From: Azospirillum halopraeferens DSM 3675 | GTDB lineage: Bacteria > Pseudomonadota > Alphaproteobacteria > Azospirillales > Azospirillaceae | Direction: 5' to 3' | Assembly (NCBI RefSeq): GCF_000429625.1 | Contig: NZ_AUCF01000017.1 | Span: 1 to 64,000, forward strand | Length of the DNA: 64,000 bases | In this document: positions 1 through 8,370 of the stretch, in pieces | Layout of the letters: every line of letters starts with the position of its first letter | Numbering within the stretch: position 1 is the first letter of the stretch | Made by a program: the position numbers and the translations under genes | Notes under the pieces: model-generated | The model's database searches: none | What the model saw: only the letters and a program-made list of their open reading frames with translations | Told to the model about the DNA's origin: nothing

Positions 1-286
1 GCAGCCGCCGGCCGATGCCGGCGCCGCGCGCGTTGGGGTGCACGTACATGCGCTTCACCTCGCCGTAGCCGGCGGCGTCGTCGACGCGCAGCGCGCCGCA
101 CCCCACCGCCGTCCCGTCCCGCCGCGCCACGAAGAAGCGGACGTCGGGCGCCGCCAGCGTGGCCGGGTCGAGCAGGTGGTTCTCCTCCGCCGGGTAGAGG
201 GCGTTGAGGTGGTCGTCCAGGTCGGCGATCAGTCGCACGACCTCGGGCGTGAGCGGGCTTTCCGCGGCGATTACGCAGGAGTCCAT
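1..286 (-). CDS. GNAT-family N-acetyltransferase (partial, cut by window edge)
   Basis: Reading leftward from the ATG at 286, the first 95 residues of a GNAT acyl-CoA-dependent N-acetyltransferase are present; the rest lies outside the window. The last visible stretch, VKRMYVHPNARGAGIGRRL, is the acetyl-CoA pyrophosphate-binding motif of the family (R-G-A-G-I-G). The acceptor substrate cannot be told from this part. A GGAGG ribosome site starts immediately after the trpC stop and the gap to trpC is only 14 nt, so it is probably the last gene of the trp transcript. Its link to tryptophan synthesis is not evident. Confidence 0.85.
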   Translation of the reverse strand, partial: MDSCVIAAESPLTPEVVRLIADLDDHLNALYPAEENHLLDPATLAAPDVRFFVARRDGTAVGCGALRVDDAAGYGEVKRMYVHPNARGAGIGRRL

Positions 287-300
287 GGGAGTGGCCTCCG

Positions 301-1098
301 TCACGCCGGGGGCGCCAACAGGGCGCGCGTGGCGGCCGCCACGTCGTCCTGCCGCATCAGCGATTCGCCCACCAGGAAGCAGCGCGCCCCCGCGGCGGCC
401 ATGCGGGCAAGATCGGCGGGGCCGTTCAGGCCGCTCTCCGCCACCAGGGTGCGGCCGGCGGGAACGTGCGGTGCCAGATCCTCCGTCGTCGCCAGGTCGA
501 TGGACAGGGTCTTGAGGTTGCGGTTGTTCACCCCGATCAGGTCGGCGTCCAGGGTGAGGGCGCGGTCCAGTTCCGGGCGGTCGTGGACCTCCACCAGCAC
601 GTCCATGCCCCAGTGGCGGGCGGCGGCGGCCAGGTCGGCCGCGCGGGCGTCGTCGAGGGCGGCCATGATCAGCAGGATGCAGTCGGCGCCCAGCGCCCGC
701 GCCTCCGCCACCTGGTAGGTGTCGACCATGAAGTCCTTGCGCAGCACCGGCAGAGGTACGGCGGCGCGGGCCGCCACCAGATACTCGTCCCGGCCGTGGA
801 AATAGGGCTCGTCGGTCAGCACGGACAGGCAGGTGGCGCCGCCCAGCGCGTAGGCACGCGCCAGCGCCGGCGGGTCGAAGTCGGCGCGGATGATTCCCTT
901 GGACGGGCTGGCCTTCTTGATCTCGGCGATCAGGCCGTAGCGGCCCTCGGCCACCGCGCGGGTCAGGGCGGCGGCGAAGCCGCGCGGCGGCGGAGCGTTG
1001 CGCGCCAGCGCCTCCACGTCGGCCGCGGGGCGGGCGAACTTGCGGGCGGCGACCAGAGCGCGCTTGTCGTCGCAGATGCGGGTGAGGACGTCGCTCAT
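301..1098 (-). CDS. trpC: indole-3-glycerol phosphate synthase TrpC
   Basis: Catalyses ring closure of 1-(2-carboxyphenylamino)-1-deoxyribulose 5-phosphate to indole-3-glycerol phosphate, a late cytoplasmic step of tryptophan synthesis. The 265-residue product has the usual length for a monofunctional TrpC. It shows the family landmarks of the TIM barrel: [11 protein letters not shown] at residues 58-68 (catalytic lysine and phosphate contacts), [10 protein letters not shown] in the central part and a late AESGL segment. The ATG at 1098 overlaps the trpD stop by 4 nt, as expected for translational coupling in the trpG-trpD-trpC operon. No fused trpF domain is present. Confidence 0.97.
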   Translation of the reverse strand: MSDVLTRICDDKRALVAARKFARPAADVEALARNAPPPRGFAAALTRAVAEGRYGLIAEIKKASPSKGIIRADFDPPALARAYALGGATCLSVLTDEPYFHGRDEYLVAARAAVPLPVLRKDFMVDTYQVAEARALGADCILLIMAALDDARAADLAAAARHWGMDVLVEVHDRPELDRALTLDADLIGVNNRNLKTLSIDLATTEDLAPHVPAGRTLVAESGLNGPADLARMAAAGARCFLVGESLMRQDDVAAATRALLAPPA

Positions 1099-2147
1099 GC
1101 GGCGGAAACCGTTTCGTTGGTGATGGCGACCAGGCGGCGCAGCACGTCGCGCGCACCGCCGCCGTCGATGGCGTGGCGGGCGAGGTCGGCGCCGCCGCGC
1201 AGGTCGTCAGCCTTGCCGGCGACCACCAGCGCGGCGGCGGCGTTCAGCAGCACAATGTCGCGGTAAGGACCCGTGGCGCCGTCCAGCAGCTCGCGGATGG
1301 CGGCGGCGTTGGTCTCCGCATCGCCGCCCTTCAGCGCCTCGGGGGAGGCGCGGAACAGGCCGGCGTCCTGCGGGTCCACCTCGAACACCGTCACCTCGCC
1401 GTGGCGGAGCTGGGCCACCCGCGTCGGCCCGGTGGTGGTGATCTCGTCCAGCCCGTCGGAGCCGTGCACCACCCAGGCGCTGTCCGACCCCAGGCGCTTC
1501 AGCACGTGGGCCAGCGGCTCCACCCACTCCGCGGCGTAGACGCCGAGGAGCTGGCGTTTGGCGCCGGCCGGGTTGGACAGGGGGCCCAGCAGGTTGAACA
1601 CGGTGCGCGTGCCCAACTCGACCCGGGTCGGGCCGACGTTGCGCATGGCCAGGTGGTGGCGCGGCGCCATCAGGAAGCCGATGCCGGCCTCCCACAGGGC
1701 CTTGCGCACCAGGGCCATGTCGCAGTCCAGGTTGACGCCCAGGGCGGCCAGCACGTCGGCGGCGCCCGACTTGGACGACATGGCGCGGTTGCCGTGCTTG
1801 GCGACGGGCACGCCGCAGGCGGCGGCGACCAGGGCGGCGGCGGTGGAGATGTTGTAGGTGCCGGCCCCGTCGCCGCCGGTGCCGCAGGTGTCGATGGTGC
1901 CCGGCGGCGCCTCGATCGGGACCGCCCTGGCGCGCATGACGCGCGCCGCCCCGGCGATCTCGTCCACCGTCTCGCCGCGCACCCGCAGCGCCATCAGGAA
2001 GCCGCCCATCTGCGAGGGCGTGGCGTTGCCCGACATGATGATGTCGAAGGCCAGCCCCGCCTCCTGCTCGCTCAGCCGCCGGCCGGCGGCGACGCGGGCG
2101 AGGATCGCCTTCATGTCGGAGAGGTCGCCGGAAACGGGCTGGCTCAT
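1095..2147 (-). CDS. trpD: anthranilate phosphoribosyltransferase TrpD
   Basis: Transfers the phosphoribosyl group of PRPP to anthranilate, the second committed step of tryptophan synthesis. The 350-residue protein has the characteristic PRPP-binding glycine loop [17 protein letters not shown], the [17 protein letters not shown] stretch that lines the anthranilate tunnel, and the [14 protein letters not shown] segment. It is a free-standing TrpD, not fused to TrpG. The start ATG overlaps the trpG stop by 4 nt and the stop overlaps trpC by 4 nt, so the three genes are one translationally coupled unit. Confidence 0.97.
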   Translation of the reverse strand: MSQPVSGDLSDMKAILARVAAGRRLSEQEAGLAFDIIMSGNATPSQMGGFLMALRVRGETVDEIAGAARVMRARAVPIEAPPGTIDTCGTGGDGAGTYNISTAAALVAAACGVPVAKHGNRAMSSKSGAADVLAALGVNLDCDMALVRKALWEAGIGFLMAPRHHLAMRNVGPTRVELGTRTVFNLLGPLSNPAGAKRQLLGVYAAEWVEPLAHVLKRLGSDSAWVVHGSDGLDEITTTGPTRVAQLRHGEVTVFEVDPQDAGLFRASPEALKGGDAETNAAAIRELLDGATGPYRDIVLLNAAAALVVAGKADDLRGGADLARHAIDGGGARDVLRRLVAITNETVSAA

Positions 2148-2734
2148 GCGGCGGTCTCCAGCGGGCGCGTGGCGTTCAGGAAGTTTTGCAGGATGGCGTG
2201 GCCGTGCTCGCTCTCGATGCTCTCGGGGTGGAACTGCACGCCGTGGATGGGCAGTTCCTTGTGCATCAGCGCCATGATCAGCCCGTCGGCGGTCTCTCCC
2301 GTCACCTTCAGGCAGTCCGGCAGGCTGCCGCGCTCAACCACCAGCGAATGGTAGCGGGTGGCGCGGAACGGCGAGGGCAGGCCGGCCAGCACGCCCTTGC
2401 CGCCGTGCAGGATGTTGTCGACCTTGCCGTGCATGGGCTGCGGTGCGCGGATCACGTTGCCGCCGAACGCCTGCCCGATGGCCTGGTGGCCCAGGCACAC
2501 CCCCAGCAGCGGCATGCGCGTCCGCTCCGCCGCGGCGATCAGGGGCAGGCAGATGCCGGCCTTGTCGGGATCGCAGGGGCCCGGCGACAGGACGATGCCG
2601 TCGGGCTTCATGGCCATCGCCTCGGCGACCGTGAGGGCGTCGTTCCGGCGCACCACCACCTCGGCCCCCAGCTCGCCCAGGTAATGGACGAGGTTGTAGG
2701 TGAAGCTGTCGTAATTATCGATCAGGAGCAGCAT
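2144..2734 (-). CDS. trpG: anthranilate synthase glutamine amidotransferase subunit TrpG
   Basis: Supplies ammonia from glutamine to TrpE for anthranilate formation. The 196-residue class I amidotransferase carries the nucleophile Cys80 in GVCLGHQ and the catalytic pair His169/Glu171 in VQFHPES; the SPGPCDP oxyanion segment is also present. It could serve 4-amino-4-deoxychorismate synthase as well (PabA), but position in front of trpD and trpC favours the tryptophan role. The partner trpE is not adjacent: the next gene upstream is an unrelated MOSC gene, so trpE must lie elsewhere. Confidence 0.95.
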   Translation of the reverse strand: MLLLIDNYDSFTYNLVHYLGELGAEVVVRRNDALTVAEAMAMKPDGIVLSPGPCDPDKAGICLPLIAAAERTRMPLLGVCLGHQAIGQAFGGNVIRAPQPMHGKVDNILHGGKGVLAGLPSPFRATRYHSLVVERGSLPDCLKVTGETADGLIMALMHKELPIHGVQFHPESIESEHGHAILQNFLNATRPLETAA

Positions 2735-2776
2735 GGCAGCGATCCGCCGTTCCGGCCTCGTTCACGGGGGGTTACC

Positions 2777-3493
2777 CTAACCGGCCGGGGGGCGGATTTC
2801 CAGCGCCGCGGCGCGACCGGACAGGCGCTCCGTCTGGTCCTCCACGGCGCCGGTGGCGAGGCGGCGCGCGGCCAGGCGGCGCCAGCCCTCGGCCAGACGG
2901 GGCAGAGCCGCCATGGCGGCGAGGGCGTCGCGGTCGAACGGGTCCACGTACAGCAACCGCCGGAGCCGCTCCACGGTCCAGTCCGGCGCGTGCCGGTCGA
3001 GCAGCCGCAGGGAATCGCCGGGGCCAACCGTGCCCTCCTCCACGACGCGGCAGTACCAGCCGGTGCGGCCGCTGCGCTGCACCCGCAGGGCCATGTCGGC
3101 GACGGCGAAGCGGTGATTCAGCTTCCAGCAGGGCTGGCGGCCCTGGCTGACCTCGATGACCGCGGTGCCGAGCCGGAACATGTCGCCGATGGCGACGTCG
3201 GCCTCGGTCAGGCCGAGGGTCGAGAGGTTCTCGCCGAAGGCGCCGGGCCGGTCGAGCACGGCGCGGTCGCCGATCTCGCCCCGCCACGCCGGGTAATGGT
3301 CGAAGGGATAGTGGTGCACCGCCTTGTCCGGCCCGCCGTGGTGCCGCCGGTCCCCTTGGGCATCCCCGGCGAATCCCTCGCGGCCGAGCCGGACCGGAAC
3401 GAGCAGCGGGTGCTTGGCGATGCCGCTCGGCACCGCGGCCGGTCCGAGCGGCGCGACGGTGCCGACCAGCAGGGCCTTCAGGGAGACGGTCAC
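2777..3493 (-). CDS. MOSC domain-containing protein (YiiM-like)
   Basis: A 238-residue protein of the MOSC fold, the sulfur-carrier domain found at the end of molybdenum-cofactor sulfurases. The YiiM-type layout is visible: an N-terminal strand region, the central GAFGENLSTLG segment, the conserved GRQPCWKLNHRF cysteine motif, then a C-terminal helical 3-alpha tail. Family members bind or use molybdopterin; YiiM-type proteins reduce N-hydroxylated bases, but that activity is only inferred here. I chose the GTG at 3493, which overlaps the upstream amidotransferase stop as GTGA; an in-frame ATG at 3514 would add seven residues. Confidence 0.85.
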   Translation of the reverse strand: MTVSLKALLVGTVAPLGPAAVPSGIAKHPLLVPVRLGREGFAGDAQGDRRHHGGPDKAVHHYPFDHYPAWRGEIGDRAVLDRPGAFGENLSTLGLTEADVAIGDMFRLGTAVIEVSQGRQPCWKLNHRFAVADMALRVQRSGRTGWYCRVVEEGTVGPGDSLRLLDRHAPDWTVERLRRLLYVDPFDRDALAAMAALPRLAEGWRRLAARRLATGAVEDQTERLSGRAAALEIRPPAG

Positions 3494-4194
3494 GGGCGCA
3501 GGCTCCCCAGCCATTCGGCGAACATGGCGCGGCCGGCGTCGCGCAGCCCTGCGGCGTGGCGGCCGGCCTCGGCGCGCAGCCGCCGGGGGTCGATGCCGGC
3601 GTCGGCCAGTTCCCGGGCGTGGCCGATCAGCCACCGCTCGAACCCCGTGGCCGCGTCCGCCTCCGGATGGAACTGCACGGCCATCACGTTGGTGCCGATC
3701 CGGAACGCCTGGTTGCGGCAGGCCGGCGTTTCGGCCAGCCGTTCCGCGTGGTCCGGCACCTCGAACATGTCGCCGTGCCAGTGCAGGACCGGGACGTCGC
3801 GCAGGTGGCGCAGGGGACTGTTCGCGCCGGCCCCGGTCAGCGTCAGGGGCGCGAAGCCGATCTCCGGCGTGCCGGTCGGGGCGACGGCCGCGCCGAGCGC
3901 CGCGGCGATCAACTGGGCGCCAAGGCAAATCCCGAAGGTCGGGCGGTCGGCCTCCAGGCGCGCCCGCAGGAACGCGCGTTCCTGCGCCAGGACGGGATAG
4001 GCGTCCGTCTCGTAGACGCCGACCGGTCCGCCCAGGACGATCACCGGGTCCGGCCGCAGTGCATCCAGCGCCGCCGGGTCGTCCACGCCGGCGTCATGGT
4101 AACGCACCGCATAGCCGGCAGCGGTGAGCACCGATTCGAAGGTGCCGAGGTCCTCGAAAGGGACGTGGCGCAGGGCGATGGCGGTGCGCGGCAT
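3490..4194 (-). CDS. class I glutamine amidotransferase-like protein
   Basis: A 234-residue stand-alone class I amidotransferase domain. Cys90 in FGICLGAQL is the expected nucleophile and VMAVQFHPEAD supplies the catalytic His/Glu. It resembles the GuaA-N-like proteins that act on small amino-acid conjugates (for example gamma-glutamyl compounds), but no synthase partner lies nearby and the true substrate is unknown. The ATG at 4194 has a GGGAG ribosome site; a longer reading frame upstream does not look coding. The stop is coupled to the MOSC gene by a 4-nt overlap, so both are one operon. Confidence 0.85.
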   Translation of the reverse strand: MPRTAIALRHVPFEDLGTFESVLTAAGYAVRYHDAGVDDPAALDALRPDPVIVLGGPVGVYETDAYPVLAQERAFLRARLEADRPTFGICLGAQLIAAALGAAVAPTGTPEIGFAPLTLTGAGANSPLRHLRDVPVLHWHGDMFEVPDHAERLAETPACRNQAFRIGTNVMAVQFHPEADAATGFERWLIGHARELADAGIDPRRLRAEAGRHAAGLRDAGRAMFAEWLGSLRP

Positions 4195-4497
4195 GGGCGG
4201 GCTCCCGGATATTGAAGGAGGATGGCGCTTGCGGTACCGGTCATCCGGCCGGTTCCGCGATTTCCGATGGGCCGGATGATGCAGGAGATCGTCTTCGACC
4301 CGGACGAAGGCCTCAAGCGCTTTCACATGCGGGTTGACGCTCGGCCGGCGGACGTCGAGCGTCATGGCCGCGTACCGGATCTGCGGGTGCTCGGCAACAG
4401 CAATGAACGGAACAAGGAGGATGGGCGGTATCCTGCCGGACAGGATACCGCCGTTTACGAGACCGCGATGACGAGTGGTCCGCATGCCGGCGGTAGC
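4195..4497. other. intergenic region with lower GC
   Basis: No convincing gene. On the minus strand an open frame through about 4380-4220 could be a decayed coding remnant, but it has no start with a ribosome site and I recognise nothing in it. The main structure is the inverted repeat at 4424-4452. Confidence 0.4.
4424..4452 (-). terminator. perfect 12-bp hairpin after the MFS gene
   Basis: GGCGGTATCCTG at 4424-4435 and its exact complement CAGGATACCGCC at 4441-4452 enclose a 5-nt loop. It begins 46 nt beyond the stop of the leftward MFS gene, where a terminator is expected. Only a weak T-run follows on either strand, so it may act as a terminator, a 3'-end stabiliser or a protein site. Confidence 0.5.
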
Positions 4498-5712
4498 TCA
4501 GACGACCGGCGACCTCTCGGCGCCGGCCCCTCGGGATCGAAGCAGCGCCAGACCGGCCGATACCGGTATGGCCATCGCCGTGGCGAAAAGGACCACGGGC
4601 CACGCTGTGTCGCCGTCCAGCAGCGTTACCGCCAGTGTTCCGGCGATGCTGACGATCAGGCTTTGAATGCAGAAGTAGAACGCGACCGCCGATCCCGCGA
4701 TGTCGTCGAACTGTGCAAGAGCGCCATTCGCGGTAACGGACACCGTGACGACAATACCGACTGCGACAACCCACATCGGCAGGACGAAGCTGAGGAACGA
4801 TGGCGAGCCGAAAAACTCGCCGATCCCCAACAGGACCGCACCGCAAACGAGCAGCGCCATCCCGCGCGCCACGCACCCTGCGATGCCCCATCCGGCGACA
4901 AAGGACTTCGCAAAACGGGTTGTCACGATCATGACAAGTGCCACGGTCGCGAAAGCCAAACTGAATCCGATCTCGGAATAGCCGGCTTGACCTATGAGCA
5001 CGCGGGGTGCTGTCGAGAAGAAGACAAAGAAGGTTCCCATGGCGGCGCTAAAGGCGGCCGTGTAAACCCAGAACGCCGGGCTTGCGAATATCGGCCAAGC
5101 GGATCGGCGTGTTTGCGCCAGGTCCAACGGGCGGGTTTCGTGCCACCGAAAGCCGGCATTCAAAAGTGCGGGTAACATCAGTAAGGACAGCGCGACGAAT
5201 ATTGACCGCCACCCGAAAAACTCGCTGATCAACGCGCCGGCGATGGGGCCAGCGGCAGGCACGAAGGCCAACATCGAACTGAAAAGGCCATAGATGACGA
5301 CGCCTTCGGGCCGACCGGCATAAACGTCCCGAACCGTCGCGAACGTCGCCACCAGCGCGGCTGACCCGCCGACGGCCTGAAGCAGACGGAAAGCGACAAA
5401 GGCTGCGGCAGTTGATGACCACGCCGCTCCGAGAGACGCAACGAGGAAAACCGCTCCGCCCGCAAGCAGGACCGGCCGTCGTCCGATGCGATCCGAAATC
5501 GGTCCGAAGACGACCTGTCCCACGCCGAGCATCACCATGTAGAGGCTCAACGTGAGTTGGATCACGGACGGCGTCGTATTCAGGATGCCGGGCATGGCCG
5601 GAACGACGGGCAGGTAGATATCCATCGCCAGCGAAGCGAGGATGTCGAAGGGAGCCATCAGCAGCAGTGCTGACGGCAGGGTGTAAGCCCACGCGGGGCG
5701 TGTGGTGGTCAT
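4498..5712 (-). CDS. CmlA/FloR-type MFS drug exporter
   Basis: A 404-residue, 12-helix major facilitator of the DHA1 drug:proton antiporter group. The sequence follows the chloramphenicol/florfenicol exporters CmlA and FloR closely: PFDILASLAMDIYLP near the N-terminus, DRIGRRPVLL between helices 2 and 3, FATVRDVYAGRPE in the middle and AVAFYFCIQS late, and FloR itself has 404 residues as I recall it. Likely role: proton-driven export of phenicol-like compounds across the inner membrane; this is inference from family. GC content is visibly lower (sampled 60-nt lines range from about 50 to 65 %) than in neighbours, pointing to lateral acquisition. It is flanked by inverted repeats on both sides. 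Confidence 0.85.
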   Translation of the reverse strand: MTTTRPAWAYTLPSALLLMAPFDILASLAMDIYLPVVPAMPGILNTTPSVIQLTLSLYMVMLGVGQVVFGPISDRIGRRPVLLAGGAVFLVASLGAAWSSTAAAFVAFRLLQAVGGSAALVATFATVRDVYAGRPEGVVIYGLFSSMLAFVPAAGPIAGALISEFFGWRSIFVALSLLMLPALLNAGFRWHETRPLDLAQTRRSAWPIFASPAFWVYTAAFSAAMGTFFVFFSTAPRVLIGQAGYSEIGFSLAFATVALVMIVTTRFAKSFVAGWGIAGCVARGMALLVCGAVLLGIGEFFGSPSFLSFVLPMWVVAVGIVVTVSVTANGALAQFDDIAGSAVAFYFCIQSLIVSIAGTLAVTLLDGDTAWPVVLFATAMAIPVSAGLALLRSRGAGAERSPVV

Positions 5713-6026
5713 GACGAATCGACCGCTCGATTGGAGTTACCGGGCGGCGTCTGCTCGTCAGCAATCAGGTGGGATTGGCCTTTACAGAACGCCGCAACAA
5801 CGATGTTTGTTGTTGCGGCTTACTTGTCTGCCGACTTGCCGGCTCCCATGCCGATGACCTCATGCTGATAAAATTACGAATCGACCGGGATCTCTCGCGG
5901 GGGAAGTCCAACGGGTCGCACAGCATACCCGCTTCAACGCTCCGCATCCAGGAACTCGTACACGTGCGGCAGGGTGAACGCGGCGAGGCCCCGAACGGAA
6001 CGCGACCTCCGGGCCGCAAAAGGGGC
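5713..6026. other. intergenic region between the MFS gene and cueR
   Basis: About 310 nt without a supported gene. It holds the leader of the MFS gene with an 11-bp inverted repeat at 5791-5819 and then rises in GC towards the cueR promoter. Short minus-strand frames here have no ribosome site or recognisable content. Confidence 0.4.
5791..5819. repeat. 11-bp perfect inverted repeat upstream of the MFS gene
   Basis: GCCGCAACAAC at 5791-5801 and GTTGTTGCGGC at 5809-5819, with a 7-nt spacer, 79 nt upstream of the exporter start codon. It could be an operator or a leader hairpin controlling the exporter; inducible translation attenuation is known for cml genes, but no leader peptide could be assigned. 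Confidence 0.5.
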
Positions 6027-6057
6027 TTGACCTTCCCGCCGCTGGAAGGCGCAGTGT
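6027..6057 (+). promoter_or_regulatory. CueR-type promoter and operator of the copper operon
   Basis: The -35 element TTGACC (6027-6032) and -10 region (6052-6057) are separated by 19 bp, the elongated spacing that MerR-family activators untwist. The spacer carries the dyad CCTTCC-N7-GGAAGG (6031-6049), matching the known CueR box. It lies 55 nt in front of cueR, so the operon is presumably autoregulated and copper-induced. Confidence 0.8.
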
Positions 6058-6111
6058 GCGCATCGTGGCGCGCCGCCGTCGCGGCGCCCCATCGGACCGT
6101 CGGAACCCGCC

Positions 6112-6552
6112 ATGAACATCGGTACCGTCGCCCAGCGCTCCGGCGTGCCGGCGAAGACCATCCGCTATTACGAGAGCGTCGGCCTGATCCCCTCGGCCGG
6201 GCGCACCGCCGCGGGCTACCGCGTCTACGGCGAGCGCGACGTGGCGACGCTGCGCTTCATCCAGAGCGCGCGCTCGCTGGGGTTTTCGGTCAAGGAGGTG
6301 GGGGCGCTGCTCACCCTGTGGAACGACCGCGGGCGGGCCAGCGCCGACGTGCGGGCCCTGGCCCTGCAGCACATCGCGGACATCGACGCCAAGATCACGG
6401 AACTGCGCAGCATGCGCGGCACGCTCCAGCACCTGGTGGACCATTGCGCCGGCGACGGCCGGCCGGATTGCCCGATCCTCGACGGCATTGCCGATCCCGC
6501 ACGCCTCGGCATCGCCGCGGCGTGCTGCCGTCCGGAGGGGGAGGCAGGCTGA
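6112..6552 (+). CDS. cueR: Cu(I)-responsive MerR-family regulator CueR/HmrR
   Basis: A 146-residue MerR-family activator. The winged helix-turn-helix spans about residues 1-70 (IRYYE motif), followed by the dimerisation helix and a metal loop. Cys112 and Cys120 form the C-X7-C copper site in CAGDGRPDC, and Ser77 is present where monovalent-metal sensors have serine; these positions coincide with those of E. coli CueR. It should bind the dyad in its own promoter and activate on Cu(I), Ag(I) or Au(I). No P-type copper ATPase lies nearby; copZ two genes downstream is the recognisable copper target. Confidence 0.95.
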   Translation: MNIGTVAQRSGVPAKTIRYYESVGLIPSAGRTAAGYRVYGERDVATLRFIQSARSLGFSVKEVGALLTLWNDRGRASADVRALALQHIADIDAKITELRSMRGTLQHLVDHCAGDGRPDCPILDGIADPARLGIAAACCRPEGEAG

Positions 6553-7661
6553 TGGCCGGGCGTCGCGGCGGGCGCAAAGCCGGCACCGGGGTGACGGTCG
6601 CCCCCATCCTGCTGGCGCTGGTGGCAGTGGCCGCGGTCTTCGGGTTTGCCCTCCTGGTGGCGTCGCTGCGGGACTCCGCCCCGACCGCGCCGAACACCCC
6701 GGCCGCGGTGGCGGTCGCCGTGCCTGCCGCGCCGGTGGCTGCCGTCCCGGCTCCGCCTCGTGTTGCGCCGGCGCCGCCTCCGACCGCGCCGGACAACCCT
6801 GCTCCGGCCGAGCCCGTGGTCGAGGCGCCGCCGCCGGTGCGCGCGGCACCGGCACCGCCGCCCCTTCCGCCCTCGGTCCTGCCGGAGCCCGTCGTGCTGC
6901 GGCCGCCGGCCGTCCTTCCGGTTCCGATACCGGGAGGCGTTCCCGCCTGGCGACGCCATGCGGTACCGGCCCCGGCGATCGACGGCCGGCCGGCCATCGC
7001 CATCATCATCGACGACATGGGCGTCGACGTGAAGCGCTCCGACCGCGCCGCGGCATTGCCGGGTCCGTTGACGCTGGCGTGGTTGCCTTATGCCACCGAT
7101 TTGCCGCGCCGCGCCGCCGCGGCCCGGTCCGCCGGCCACGAGCTGCTGGTGCATCTGCCCATGGAGCCCGGCGGCCCCGCCGACCCCGGTCCCGGAGCCC
7201 TGCTGGTGTCGCTCCGGCCGGACGAGATCGTGCAGCGGCTCGATCGGGCCCTGGCGGCGTTCGGCGGCTATGTGGGCGTGAACAACCACATGGGCAGCCG
7301 CTTCACCGCCAACCGCGCGGGCATGGCCCCGGTGCTGGCGGAACTGCACCGGCGCGGCCTGCTGTGGCTCGACAGCCGCACCACGCCCGACACGGTCGGG
7401 CCCGACATCGCCCGCGGGCTGGGCATGCCGTCCGCCGGGCGCGACGTGTTCCTGGACAACACCCGCACCGTCGAGGCGGTGCAAGCCCAGCTCGCCCGGA
7501 CGGAGGCGATCGCGCGGTCCACCGGCACCGCCATCGCCATCGGCCATCCCCATGACGCTACCCTGGCCGCCCTGGCCGGGTGGATTCCCGAGATGCGGCG
7601 GCGCGGCTTCGTGCTGGTTCCGCTCAGCGCCGTCGTGCGCGCCCGCTGCGCCTGCGAGTAA
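6552..7661 (+). CDS. divergent polysaccharide deacetylase family protein (YibQ-like)
   Basis: A 369-residue inner-membrane-anchored, mostly periplasmic protein. Residues about 15-40 form one membrane helix, followed by a long proline/alanine-rich linker to about residue 140, then the divergent polysaccharide deacetylase (NodB-like) domain with AIIIDDMGVD, LLVHLPMEP, NNHMGSRFT, LDSRTT and AIGHPH blocks. The acidic and histidine metal ligands of the fold are kept, but activity is unproven for this family. The ATG shares its first base with the cueR stop (TGATG), so it is translationally coupled to a copper regulator, an unusual setting; YibQ homologues usually follow cell-division or protease genes. 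Confidence 0.85.
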   Translation: MAGRRGGRKAGTGVTVAPILLALVAVAAVFGFALLVASLRDSAPTAPNTPAAVAVAVPAAPVAAVPAPPRVAPAPPPTAPDNPAPAEPVVEAPPPVRAAPAPPPLPPSVLPEPVVLRPPAVLPVPIPGGVPAWRRHAVPAPAIDGRPAIAIIIDDMGVDVKRSDRAAALPGPLTLAWLPYATDLPRRAAAARSAGHELLVHLPMEPGGPADPGPGALLVSLRPDEIVQRLDRALAAFGGYVGVNNHMGSRFTANRAGMAPVLAELHRRGLLWLDSRTTPDTVGPDIARGLGMPSAGRDVFLDNTRTVEAVQAQLARTEAIARSTGTAIAIGHPHDATLAALAGWIPEMRRRGFVLVPLSAVVRARCACE

Positions 7662-7705
7662 TTCCAAATACCAACCGATCACACCACCGGAAGAGGAGTA
7701 GTCCC

Positions 7706-7909
7706 ATGGCAGAGACGTTCAGGGTCGACGGCATGACCTGCGGCGGGTGCGCCCGCTCGGTGACCAACGCCATCGTGAAACTGGTGCCGCAGGCGCGGGT
7801 GGAGGTGGACCTGCCGTCGGGAACGGTGGCGGTCGACGGCGCGTCCGATGACGAGGTGCAGCGGGCGGTGGAGAGCGCCGGCTTCGATTTCCGGGGCAAG
7901 GCCGCCTGA
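7706..7909 (+). CDS. copZ: heavy-metal-associated copper chaperone CopZ
   Basis: A 67-residue ferredoxin-like HMA domain. The Cu(I)-binding motif GMTCGGC places the two cysteines at positions 12 and 15. It would carry cytoplasmic Cu(I) and deliver it to an exporter or to CueR. The ATG has an AAGAGGAG ribosome site. It lies 44 nt after the deacetylase-like gene and just in front of a strong terminator, so it closes the cueR operon. A longer in-frame opening upstream overlaps the previous gene and is not used. Confidence 0.95.
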   Translation: MAETFRVDGMTCGGCARSVTNAIVKLVPQARVEVDLPSGTVAVDGASDDEVQRAVESAGFDFRGKAA

Positions 7910-7932
7910 GCGCGGTTGCCGAACGGCACGAA

Positions 7933-7965
7933 AAAGGCGTCCGGCGGGGACCGCCGGACGCCTTT
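7933..7965. terminator. strong, probably bidirectional terminator
   Basis: Stem of 12 GC-rich pairs (GGCGTCCGGCGG with CCGCCGGACGCC) extended by three A-T pairs, 3-nt loop, and T-rich sequence on the right side (CCTTTCGTTT) with A-run on the left. It separates the copper operon from the convergent small gene at 7990. Confidence 0.9.
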
Positions 7966-7989
7966 CGTTTGCGTGCCGTAAGGCGCCGT

Positions 7990-8172
7990 TCAGGCTGCCA
8001 GCGACTCGCTGCGCAGGTGCCGGTCACGCAGGTTGCGGCGGACCCGCGCGATAAGATCCACCACGTGCTCGCGGCTGATCCCGTCGCGGCGCATCACGGC
8101 GACGACGATCGGGTCGTCCAGCATCTCGGCCAGAGTGGGCGTGTGTTGGGTGAGCGTCTGCATCTGGTCCAT
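7990..8172 (-). CDS. small conserved-looking hypothetical protein (60 aa)
   Basis: A 60-residue, probably cytoplasmic helical protein with no motif I recognise; it begins MDQMQTLTQHTPTLAEML and ends with a basic stretch. The ATG at 8172 is preceded at the right distance by GGGAGGAAAGGC, a strong ribosome site, which argues that it is a real gene and that the longer upstream opening is not used. It ends 25 nt before the shared terminator. Confidence 0.65.
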   Translation of the reverse strand: MDQMQTLTQHTPTLAEMLDDPIVVAVMRRDGISREHVVDLIARVRRNLRDRHLRSESLAA

Positions 8173-8370
8173 GCCTTTCCTCCCACGGCATAGGGCGCCG
8201 CCGGCGGGTGCGATTCTTGATGTCCCCCTTCCGCACCGGAGCGTCCGGAGCGATACTACCAACGCGCGCAAATCTCTGTCACTAACGCTTTGGCTAACCG
8301 GAGCCGGCGCTTCGGTGTGTATGCCTCGACGAACGGCCTAGACGATCTGCGCATCCGGTCGGCCGTCGGA

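Noticed and set aside
4195..4490. Minus-strand frame extending the amidotransferase upstream to 4485
   Set aside because: The sequence upstream of 4194 shows no family similarity, and the ATG at 4194 has its own ribosome site.
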